Part shown: positions 1 to 5,039 of the stretch, one piece after another | How the letters are laid out: each line of letters opens with the position of its first letter | Numbering within the stretch: the stretch's first letter is position 1 | From: an uncultured Prevotella sp. | GTDB lineage: Bacteria; Bacteroidota; Bacteroidia; Bacteroidales; Bacteroidaceae | Direction: 5' to 3' | NCBI GenBank assembly: GCA_900770515.1 | Contig: CAAHDP010000327.1 | Coordinates: 1-5,184 of the forward strand | Length of the DNA stretch: 5,184 nt | Program-made: the position numbers and the translations under genes | Notes under the pieces: model-generated | What the model saw: the letters and a program-made list of their open reading frames with translations, nothing else | Database searches by the model: none | What the model was told of the DNA's origin: nothing

Positions 1-15
1 ACTTTATTTAGGGGG

Positions 16-47
16 CAAAATTACGCAAATTCCACGTAATTAGCAAA
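16..47 (-). promoter_or_regulatory. Divergent Bacteroidetes-type promoter firing out of the left edge
   Basis: Read on the minus strand, a -33 TTTG (plus-strand CAAA at 44-47) is followed after 20 bp by the -7 element TAATTTTG (plus-strand CAAAATTA at 16-23). This matches the primary sigma consensus of Bacteroidetes, TTTG-N19-21-TAnnTTTG. Transcription would start near base 10 and leave the window, so a minus-strand gene is inferred just to the left. Its -33 box lies only 15 bp from that of the plus-strand promoter, so the two promoters are back to back. Confidence 0.55.
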
Positions 48-62
48 TAAATCCATATTTAT

Positions 63-93
63 TTTGAGAAATCAGTTTTTTAATATACCTTTG
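63..93 (+). promoter_or_regulatory. Promoter of the GT4 glycosyltransferase gene
   Basis: TTTG at 63-66 and TACCTTTG at 86-93, separated by 19 bp, match the Bacteroidetes consensus exactly. The predicted start is near base 100, giving a leader of about 22 nt before the ATG at 122. The leader is almost all A and lacks a Shine-Dalgarno sequence, as is common in this phylum. Confidence 0.65.
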
Positions 94-121
94 TCCCAAT
101 AATTAAAGAAAAAACAAAAAG

Positions 122-1369
122 ATGAACATAGGATTCGATGCTAAAAGAGCGGCACAAAACCGCACGGGATTAGGCAACTACAGCAGGTTTGTCATCAGGG
201 TTTTGTCGGAGAAATTCGCCGGCAATCAGTATCATTTATATACTCCCAAGCCTCATCGCATGCCCTATCTCCAGGAGATACCAACACTCAAGCACCTGTT
301 TCTCCATTTTCCGCCCCAAGGAATATGGAGCAGGATCCGCTCGCTCTGGAGAGTTTGGGGTATCACAAAAGATATACAAAAGGACGGCATCCAAATCTTC
401 CATGGCTTGAGCAACGAGCTTCCGCTCAACATCGGAACTCCCGAGCAGCGAAAGATGAAGGCTGGCGGCAAGGGATGCAAATACATCGTCACCCTTCACG
501 ACCTTATCTTCATCCATACTCCCCAATACTATCATTGGATAGATCGGCAGATATACAACTTCAAGTTCCGCCGTGCCTGCCGGTGTGCCGACCGCGTGAT
601 AGCCGTCAGTGAATATACCAAGCAGGAAATCATGCACTATTACCATACTCCGGAAAGCAAGATAGACGTGGTTTACCAGGGCTGCGACCCTGTTTTTTCA
701 CAGGAAATAGAAGAAGGAAAGCTGCAGGAAGTAAAGGCAAGATACCAGCTTCCCGATAAGTTTGTACTCTATGTGGGAAGCATCGAGGAGCGAAAGAACC
801 TGATGCTGGTGGCGAAAGCCATGGCAGAACTGAACAGAAGAAACAGAAGTCAGGGAAATCAGGGAAGCTTGGAAAGTCAAGGAAGTCAAGGAAATCAGAA
901 TCAGGCACAGAATCAGGATGCAGCAGCCATTCATGTGGTAGCCGTGGGTCGCCGCACGGCCTATGTTGACCAGATACAGGATTTCCTGAAGGCACAGGGC
1001 ATAGATCATCTGTTTCATTTCTATCATCAGGTGCCTTATGCCGACCTGCCATCATTCTACAAATGGGCATCCACCTTTGCCTATCCTTCCAGAATAGAAG
1101 GCTTCGGCATCCCGCTGCTAGAAGCCATCAGCAGTGGAGTTCCTGCCATCGGATGCACCGGTTCGTGCCTGGAAGAGGCTGGCGGGCCAAACAGCATCTA
1201 TGTGAATCCTGATGATGCAAAAGGCATGGCTGATGCCATCTTACGCACCTGCACGGATGAACCCCTAAGGCAGCACATGATAAGCGAAGGAAAAAAATAT
1301 GCGCTCAATTTCTCGGACGAGAAACTGAGCCACGACTTGATGAAAGTTTATGAGAACCTATCAGAATAA
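122..1369 (+). CDS. GT4-family (GT-B fold) glycosyltransferase
   Basis: This 415-residue cytoplasmic glycosyltransferase should move a sugar from a nucleotide-sugar donor to a growing glycan, probably for capsule, exopolysaccharide or LPS. Donor and acceptor cannot be read from the sequence. The N-terminal acceptor domain has a glycine-rich loop (TGLGNYSR, residues 15-22) and the HD of VTLHDL (H126, D127), followed by AVSEYTKQEI (161-170). The C-terminal donor domain has YVGSIEERKN (217-226; R224 and K225 are the usual phosphate contacts) and the GT4 E-x7-E signature EGFGIPLLE (E326, E334). Overall it resembles mannosyltransferase-like GT4 enzymes. No signal peptide or membrane segment is visible. 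Residues 243-266 are a low-complexity insert encoded by a 9-nt repeat. The ATG at 122 suits the promoter and begins directly at the first beta strand (MNIGFDAKR). It is a single gene, convergent with the GT2 gene. The family call is firm; the substrate is unknown. Confidence 0.93.
   Translation: MNIGFDAKRAAQNRTGLGNYSRFVIRVLSEKFAGNQYHLYTPKPHRMPYLQEIPTLKHLFLHFPPQGIWSRIRSLWRVWGITKDIQKDGIQIFHGLSNELPLNIGTPEQRKMKAGGKGCKYIVTLHDLIFIHTPQYYHWIDRQIYNFKFRRACRCADRVIAVSEYTKQEIMHYYHTPESKIDVVYQGCDPVFSQEIEEGKLQEVKARYQLPDKFVLYVGSIEERKNLMLVAKAMAELNRRNRSQGNQGSLESQGSQGNQNQAQNQDAAAIHVVAVGRRTAYVDQIQDFLKAQGIDHLFHFYHQVPYADLPSFYKWASTFAYPSRIEGFGIPLLEAISSGVPAIGCTGSCLEEAGGPNSIYVNPDDAKGMADAILRTCTDEPLRQHMISEGKKYALNFSDEKLSHDLMKVYENLSE
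848..919 (+). repeat. In-frame 9-nt minisatellite coding for an S/N-Q-G linker
   Basis: Eight consecutive 9-nt units with consensus ARTCARGGA encode SQG, NQG, SLE, SQG, SQG, NQN, QAQ and NQD. Units 1, 2, 4 and 5 are near identical, and the others have drifted. The array sits between the helix ending AKAMAEL and the strand HVVAVG of the donor domain. GT4 proteins usually have only a short loop there. Because the unit is a multiple of three, copy-number change would lengthen or shorten the loop without breaking the frame. Confidence 0.8.
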
Positions 1370-1387
1370 AGGTTCTCATAAACTTTC
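1342..1387. terminator. 18-bp perfect hairpin between convergent genes, containing a stop codon in its loop
   Basis: Bases 1342-1359 pair perfectly with 1370-1387, leaving a 10-nt loop (1360-1369) that holds the TAA of the GT4 gene. The left arm is therefore coding (residues V409-L413 and flanking bases). No clear U-tract follows on either strand. The position between two convergent genes and the symmetry favour a bidirectional terminator or 3'-end stabilising hairpin. This function is inferred from structure and position. Confidence 0.7.
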
Positions 1388-1417
1388 TATTGTAATCCGA
1401 TTCTTTAAGCCAGCCCT

Positions 1418-2347
1418 TTATATCCTTTCTTCGATAAAGTATCGAGGGCGGCGCTTCACCTCGGTATAAATCTTGCCGATATAAACGCCCGTGATGCCTA
1501 CACCCGTGGTGATGATGCCACCGATAAACCACATGGAAACGAGCAGGGAGGTCCAGCCCTGGATGGTCTTGCCCTGGAAATGCTCCACCAAGGCAAAGAT
1601 AATCATGATGAAGGCTACTAAAGTCATCGCCAGACCCAAGAAGGTGATAAACCTCAAAGGTGCCACGGAGAAAGAAGTGATGCCATCGATACTGAAGCTC
1701 AGCATCTTGGTGAGCGGATACTTGCTCTCACCTGCCTCGCGTGCCTTACGATCGTAATAGACGAATCCCTCACGGAAGCCCAACTGGCGGACGATGGATC
1801 TGAGGAAGAGATTGCGCTCGGGATACTGCATCAGAGCCTTCAGAGTGCGGTTGGTCATCATGCGGAAATCGGCATGATTATACACCGTCTCCTTATCCAC
1901 ACTCTGCATCAGCTTATAGAAAGCCTGGGCGGTGAACCGTTTGAAGAAGGTATCGGTCTTGCGTTCCTTGCGCACACCATAGATGATATCCTTGCCTTCC
2001 TGCACCTGGCGCACCATATCCACAATCACATTCTCATCATCCTGCAAATCGGCATCGATGCTTACCATCGCATCGCAATGATCCACAGCCGCCTCCATTC
2101 CTGCCCAGAGGGCATTTTGATGACCGCGGTTATGGGATAACTTGATGCCATGCACATACCTGTGCTCCCTGGCAGCATCCGAAATCATCTGCCAGGTATG
2201 GTCACGACTTCCGTCGTCAACAAGGAGCAATCCCGTGTCGGCGTCAGTCTCTTTCTTGATGTTTTTTATCAGATTGCCAAGCACCTCCAGGGTCTTCGGC
2301 AGCACTTCTTCCTCGTTGTAGCAAGGAATTACTATTAATATTTTCAT
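1418..2347 (-). CDS. GT2-family polyprenyl-phosphate glycosyltransferase-like membrane protein (DPM1/GtrB/ArnC type)
   Basis: This 309-residue enzyme should transfer a sugar from a nucleotide donor to a polyprenyl (undecaprenyl) phosphate at the cytoplasmic face of the inner membrane. That role is inferred from the GtrB/ArnC-like family. The GT-A domain begins directly with ILIVIPCYNEE (residues 3-13). It then shows LVDDGSRD (D44, D45) and the metal-binding DAD in SIDADLQDD (D98, D100), followed by HADFRMM (158-164) and the conserved GESKYP (206-211) just before the membrane part. Two hydrophobic segments follow (about 229-256 and 266-291), and the protein ends in a basic tail (VKRRPRYF), the usual architecture. 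An in-frame GTG at 2365 would add six residues. The ATG at 2347 is chosen because GAGGAAG lies 5 nt upstream and the family fold begins there. The gene has its own promoter and is convergent with the GT4 gene, 48 bp apart. The sugar cannot be predicted. Confidence 0.93.
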   Translation of the reverse strand: MKILIVIPCYNEEEVLPKTLEVLGNLIKNIKKETDADTGLLLVDDGSRDHTWQMISDAAREHRYVHGIKLSHNRGHQNALWAGMEAAVDHCDAMVSIDADLQDDENVIVDMVRQVQEGKDIIYGVRKERKTDTFFKRFTAQAFYKLMQSVDKETVYNHADFRMMTNRTLKALMQYPERNLFLRSIVRQLGFREGFVYYDRKAREAGESKYPLTKMLSFSIDGITSFSVAPLRFITFLGLAMTLVAFIMIIFALVEHFQGKTIQGWTSLLVSMWFIGGIITTGVGITGVYIGKIYTEVKRRPRYFIEERI

Positions 2348-2352
2348 TCTTT

Positions 2353-2360
2353 CTTCCTCT
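2353..2360 (-). promoter_or_regulatory. Ribosome binding site that fixes the GT2 start
   Basis: On the minus strand AGAGGAAG lies 5 nt before the ATG at 2347. The alternative GTG at 2365 would put this purine-rich site inside the coding region and has no comparable site of its own, so the ATG is preferred. Confidence 0.55.
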
Positions 2361-2387
2361 TTCACGATACTTAATCTATATAGGTTG

Positions 2388-2419
2388 CAAAATTACGAAA
2401 AACTATCAAAAACGCCAAA
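2388..2419 (-). promoter_or_regulatory. Promoter of the GT2 gene
   Basis: On the minus strand, TTTG (plus-strand CAAA at 2416-2419) and TAATTTTG (plus-strand CAAAATTA at 2388-2395) are separated by 20 bp, matching the Bacteroidetes consensus. The start would be near 2381, about 34 nt before the ATG. The -7 region shares the 11-mer GCAAAATTACG with the divergent promoter at the left edge (15-25 and 2387-2397). Confidence 0.65.
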
Positions 2420-2476
2420 TTATTTAAAGACTATCTTGTTTCTGAATTTCTCAACAACTTTTTATCTTTCATTTTC

Positions 2477-2507
2477 TTGCAAGTTAATAATATTTTTAGT
2501 ACTTTTG
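2477..2507 (+). promoter_or_regulatory. Distal promoter upstream of the AAA-ATPase-like gene
   Basis: TTG at 2477-2479 and TACTTTTG at 2500-2507, separated by 20 bp, fit the Bacteroidetes consensus. A start near 2514 would leave a leader of about 160 nt before the ATG at 2676, unusually long for this window. The leader is AT-rich and contains a small hairpin (TTATC 2577-2581 with GATAA 2585-2589). I see no known riboswitch in it. Confidence 0.5.
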
Positions 2508-2638
2508 CAACCCATAATATTACATTAATATTCATACAGCATCATCACATTAACAATATTTAAACAATGAACTATCTTATCTTTGATAAAGTTTCATAAA
2601 TAAATGCCACTAGCATATCGACTTTCAAGAATATTTCG

Positions 2639-2646
2639 TAACTTTG
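2639..2646 (+). promoter_or_regulatory. Possible proximal -7 element of the AAA-ATPase-like gene
   Basis: TAACTTTG fits TAnnTTTG and would start transcription near 2653, giving a short leader of about 23 nt before the ATG. There is no TTTG or TTG at the expected distance upstream (around 2615-2619), so it is weaker than the distal candidate or may need an activator. Confidence 0.35.
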
Positions 2647-2675
2647 TACTCAGTCATTGCAAAAAGTAAAGAACT

Positions 2676-4445
2676 ATGGTAAGAGAAAGAAAAAAGCGAA
2701 TCTATCGCAAGCGAATACCTTATGGTATGCAGAATTTTGAGGATGTGATTGAAAGGGATTGCTACTATGTAGACAAGACTCCTTTCATCGAGGAAATAGA
2801 AGACTCTAATATGTACTTCTTCTATATACGCCCTCGCCGATTCGGCAAGAGCCTTACCATCTCCATGCTTGAAAATTACTATGACATCAACAAGAAAGAC
2901 AAGTTTGATGAAATTTTTGGCAAGCTCTATATTGGTGAGAATCCTACGCCAGAACATAATAGTTATCTCATCATCCATCTCAACTTTGCCATTATTGTAG
3001 GCGGACTGGACGACTACAAGCATGGCATGGACAATTATTGCAGGACGCAGTTTAATTACTTCGCAGATGTATATTCGCATCTCTTACCAGAAGGTACCAA
3101 AGAAGGCCTCAACCAACAGGAAGATGCCGTCAACCAATTAAACTATCTTTGCACACAAAGCAAAAAATCTGGTCAGAAGATTTATCTCTTCATTGACGAG
3201 TACGACCACTTCACAAATCAGATTCTTGCTCACAAGGAGCATGAGCAGAGATACCGCACACAGACCCATGGCGAAGGATATCTAAGAAAATTCTTTGATA
3301 CCATCAAGGGAGCAGCAGGCGATACCCTAGCACGTGTCTTCGTAACAGGCGTTAGCCCTGTCACCATGGATGACCTGACAAGCGGATTCAATATCGGCAC
3401 CAATTACTCTCTGGCACCAGAATTCAATGAGATGACAGGATTCACTGAGAATGAAGTAAGAGATATGCTGGGCTACTACTCCAGCGTATTGCCGTTCAAT
3501 CACAGCGTGGATGAACTCATCAAGGTGATGAAGCCATGGTATGACAACTATTGCTTTGCCGAAGAGGAGTACGGAAAAACTACGATGTACAATTCTGTGA
3601 TGGTACTTAACTTCTTAGACAAGTACATCCGCAACAACTACGACATTCCAAAGAATATGGTAGAGAGCAATGTACGCATCGACTATGACAAAGTACGTAT
3701 GCTTATCCGTCATGACAAGGAATTTACTCATGATGCCAGCATCATCCAGCAGTTGGTAACCCAAGGATTCGTCACAGGTAAGCTCGTGGAGAATTTCCCT
3801 GCCGAGCGCATCAATGACCCAGACAACTTCCTAAGTCTGCTTTTCTATTTCGGCATGGTAACGATAGATGGTGATTACAAGGGAGCCACCAAGTTTATCA
3901 TTCCAAACGAGGTAGTACGAGACCAGATGTATACATATCTCTTAGACACCTACAAGGAGAACGATTTGACCTATGATAGTTTCAATAAGGGGAAATTAGA
4001 GTCTCAATTGGCATACGATGGCAACTACAAGGCATACTTTGAGTTCATCGCCGACAGTCTGAAGCGTTACTCTTCTCAGCGTGACAAGCAGAAGGGAGAA
4101 GCATTCGTGCATGGTTTCACCTTGGCGATGACCAGCCAAAACCAGTTCTATCGCCCTATCTCAGAGCTAGACAACGATGGCGGCTATGCCGACATCTTCC
4201 TCTCTCCGCTCTGCGACATCTACAAGGACATGGTGGACTGTTACATCATCGAACTGAAATACTGCAAGACCAATACCGCCGATGAGCAGCTGCAAGTTCT
4301 CTTCAAGGAAGCCTCTGCCCAAATCTGCCGCTATGCCAATAGCGACATCGTCAAGGAGTCGGTCAAGACCACTAAGCTCCACAAACTCGTAGTTATCTAC
4401 CGAGGAGCAGAAATGGTAATGTGCGAGGAAGTAACGGAAAAATAA
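2676..4445 (+). CDS. AAA-ATPase-like / PD-(D/E)XK nuclease-like protein (PF09820 + PF08011 architecture)
   Basis: This 589-residue protein is probably cytoplasmic, as no signal peptide or membrane segment is visible. It belongs to a family that is multi-copy in gut Bacteroidetes and Firmicutes and has no established function. The N-terminal part has the family opening IPYGMQNFEDV...YYVDKT (14-35). Next comes the degenerate Walker A RPRRFGKS (52-59), where Arg replaces the first Gly, as is usual for the family, then Walker B IYLFIDEYD (169-177; D174, E175). A sensor-like VFVTGVSPVT (221-230) and the WYDNYCF motif (288-294) follow. The C-terminal part fits a PD-(D/E)XK fold: E475 in GEAFVHGF, D506 in GYADIF, and E526-x-K528 in IIELKYC, then an AQICRYA helix (548-554). 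All expected catalytic residues appear present, so the gene looks intact. The ATG at 2676 matches the family start; the leader is A-rich without a clear Shine-Dalgarno. It stands alone and ends in a hairpin. Nuclease activity, a defence role or a mobile role are inferences only. Confidence 0.9.
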   Translation: MVRERKKRIYRKRIPYGMQNFEDVIERDCYYVDKTPFIEEIEDSNMYFFYIRPRRFGKSLTISMLENYYDINKKDKFDEIFGKLYIGENPTPEHNSYLIIHLNFAIIVGGLDDYKHGMDNYCRTQFNYFADVYSHLLPEGTKEGLNQQEDAVNQLNYLCTQSKKSGQKIYLFIDEYDHFTNQILAHKEHEQRYRTQTHGEGYLRKFFDTIKGAAGDTLARVFVTGVSPVTMDDLTSGFNIGTNYSLAPEFNEMTGFTENEVRDMLGYYSSVLPFNHSVDELIKVMKPWYDNYCFAEEEYGKTTMYNSVMVLNFLDKYIRNNYDIPKNMVESNVRIDYDKVRMLIRHDKEFTHDASIIQQLVTQGFVTGKLVENFPAERINDPDNFLSLLFYFGMVTIDGDYKGATKFIIPNEVVRDQMYTYLLDTYKENDLTYDSFNKGKLESQLAYDGNYKAYFEFIADSLKRYSSQRDKQKGEAFVHGFTLAMTSQNQFYRPISELDNDGGYADIFLSPLCDIYKDMVDCYIIELKYCKTNTADEQLQVLFKEASAQICRYANSDIVKESVKTTKLHKLVVIYRGAEMVMCEEVTEK

Positions 4446-4491
4446 GGCTCAGGAGAGGTTGTCTTATCCACGGACAATCTCCCCTGAGCCT
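4445..4491. terminator. 19-bp hairpin after the AAA-ATPase-like gene, shared with a minus-strand gene relic
   Basis: Bases 4445-4463 pair with 4473-4491 around a 9-nt loop, with a single A-C mismatch and one G-U pair in RNA. The stem begins on the last base of the TAA of the ATPase gene and ends 3 bp before the stop codon of the minus-strand relic (4495). It therefore sits as a bidirectional terminator between convergent genes, the same arrangement as at 1342-1387. No long U-tract follows. Confidence 0.7.
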
Positions 4492-4494
4492 AAA

Positions 4495-4647
4495 TTACGT
4501 TAACTTCCACACTCTTCTCTTCAGCCACAACGCCAAGATGGGGTCACTCATTTCCAGATGTTTAGAGGCAGGTATCGTAATCAGATCTTTCACCATCAAG
4601 GACTTCTTAAGGCGAGTTACATTGGCAGCAGACACAGAACTTCTGCA
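4495..4647 (-). pseudogene. 3' relic of a P-loop ATPase-like gene (C-terminal winged-helix-like end)
   Basis: The minus-strand frame ending at the TAA of 4495-4497 reads like protein for about 50 codons. It contains ANVTRLKKSL, then KDLITIP, and finally DPILALWLKRRVW. From memory this resembles the C-terminal winged helix of Bacteroidetes archaeal-type (ATPase_2-like) ATPases: a helix with S-x-x-N-V-x-R-L-K-K-x-L, a KD-hydrophobic strand, then a DP...W.KR ending. No ATPase core (Walker motifs) lies upstream. The frame stays open to a TAG at 4717-4719, but bases beyond 4647 are an A8 run followed by AT-rich palindromes that do not read as protein. The gene is therefore probably truncated at about 4647-4654. 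A 33-codon stub from the ATG at 4596 could still be translated. The coding-like character is fairly clear; the family is tentative. Confidence 0.5.
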
Positions 4648-4660
4648 AAAAAAACAAATT

Positions 4661-4693
4661 AAACAAGGTTGTTTTAAACAAAGTTGTTTAAAA
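4661..4693. repeat. Two tandem AAACAA-NN-TTGTTT palindromes, 15 bp apart
   Basis: AAACAA-GG-TTGTTT (4661-4674) and AAACAA-AG-TTGTTT (4676-4689) are two near-identical 14-bp palindromes one base apart. The second extends to a perfect 22-bp palindrome (4672-4693, 10-bp arms). Paired dyads of this size resemble operator sites for a dimeric regulator, but no intact gene or promoter is adjacent. They lie just upstream of the truncated minus-strand relic. Confidence 0.6.
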
Positions 4694-4704
4694 TCATTAT
4701 TTTT

Positions 4705-4739
4705 ATTACGAATTAACTAATAATCAAATGATTACGAAT
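4705..4739. repeat. Short direct repeat ATTACGAAT with a small palindrome between
   Basis: ATTACGAAT occurs at 4705-4713 and 4731-4739. The 14-nt palindrome TAATCA-AA-TGATTA (4721-4734) overlaps the second copy. These short AT-rich matches could be chance. They are listed because they continue the run of dyads from 4661. Confidence 0.3.
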
Positions 4740-4773
4740 ACTACGCCAAAGAACTAAACGGGGTGATTTTTAA

Positions 4774-4890
4774 AACACGGACAAATTGAATTTGTCCGGA
4801 TGGTTGTCCGGTAGGCTTATAAGCAATAGAAAATCAATAAGTTACGAGTGTTCGGACAATTTGTCCGGACAAATTCAATTTGTCCGTGTT
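4774..4890. mobile_element. 117-bp MITE-like element with 27-bp perfect terminal inverted repeats
   Basis: Bases 4774-4800 are the exact reverse complement of 4864-4890. Each terminal repeat contains a 21-bp odd palindrome: arms CGGACAAATT and AATTTGTCCG around one base, at 4778-4798 and 4866-4886. Further inside, TTGTCCG at 4804-4810 matches CGGACAA at 4853-4859, so the whole element can fold into one long hairpin with a 42-nt loop, or each end can fold alone. The loop carries the 10-bp palindrome GCTTATAAGC (4815-4824). Flanks are similar T-rich stretches (ATTTTTA 4766-4772; ATTTTTTA 4891-4898) that might be a target duplication but are low complexity. It has no coding capacity. Alternatives are an invertible segment, a REP-like palindrome cluster or a strong bidirectional terminator. 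The structure is certain; mobility is inferred. Confidence 0.5.
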
Positions 4891-4897
4891 ATTTTTT
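4866..4897 (+). terminator. Terminator-like hairpin at the right end of the inverted-repeat element
   Basis: The palindrome 4866-4886 is followed by TGTTATTTTTT, which resembles an intrinsic terminator for plus-strand transcription. The mirror palindrome at 4778-4798 is followed on the minus strand by TGTTTTA, so the element could stop transcription from both sides. The near-zero loop makes a hairpin with a few opened central pairs more likely than the full palindrome. Confidence 0.35.
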
Positions 4898-4926
4898 ATG
4901 AGAAAGGAAGAAGAAGAAAAAGGGGG

Positions 4927-5036
4927 TTACGGATTGAGACGAGAACCTGTTATCCAAGAAGCTACAACCTGGCACCCGAGAAACTATGATTTAGCACATA
5001 AGAACCTATGTTTTCCGCCCCACAAAACTATGACTT
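4927..5036. repeat. Degenerate tandem array of five 22-nt units
   Basis: Five consecutive 22-nt blocks start at 4927, 4949, 4971, 4993 and 5015. In the second half of each block the consensus is GAAACTATGAYTT (block positions 10-22), and positions 11, 14, 16 and 22 are A, C, A and T in all five. The middle block (4971) and the last (5015) are closest; the first is most diverged. The first half of the block is weakly C-rich in blocks 3-5. There are no spacers, so this is not a CRISPR array, and 22 is not a multiple of three, so it is not a protein repeat. I do not see convincing units at 4905-4926 or 5037-5058. Its function is unknown. Confidence 0.6.
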
Positions 5037-5039
5037 AGA

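Noticed and set aside
236..1070. Minus-strand ORFs of 75-146 codons within the GT4 gene
   Set aside because: They overlap a gene with clear GT4 motifs, and their products are biased and without motif, so they are antisense shadows.
2348..2365. GTG start at 2365 for the GT2 protein
   Set aside because: It would add a charged six-residue stretch encoded by what looks like the ribosome binding site of the ATG at 2347. The family fold starts at that ATG.
2567..2599. Possible 10-codon leader peptide upstream of the ATPase-like gene
   Set aside because: An ATG is followed by an in-frame stop downstream of the distal promoter, but there is no regulatory codon run, no attenuator pair of hairpins and no ribosome binding site. 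Chance is the simpler explanation.
4421..4720. Plus-strand ORF of 99 codons
   Set aside because: It overlaps the end of the ATPase-like gene and the terminator hairpin and lies opposite the protein-like minus-strand relic. It reads as its shadow.
4786..4989. Plus-strand ORF of 67 codons
   Set aside because: It is made of the right part of the inverted repeat, the poly-purine stretch and the 22-nt repeats. The protein is basic, low in complexity and without motif, and there is no ribosome binding site.
4927..5036. CRISPR array
   Set aside because: The units are directly adjacent without unique spacers and are strongly diverged, and no cas gene is present.
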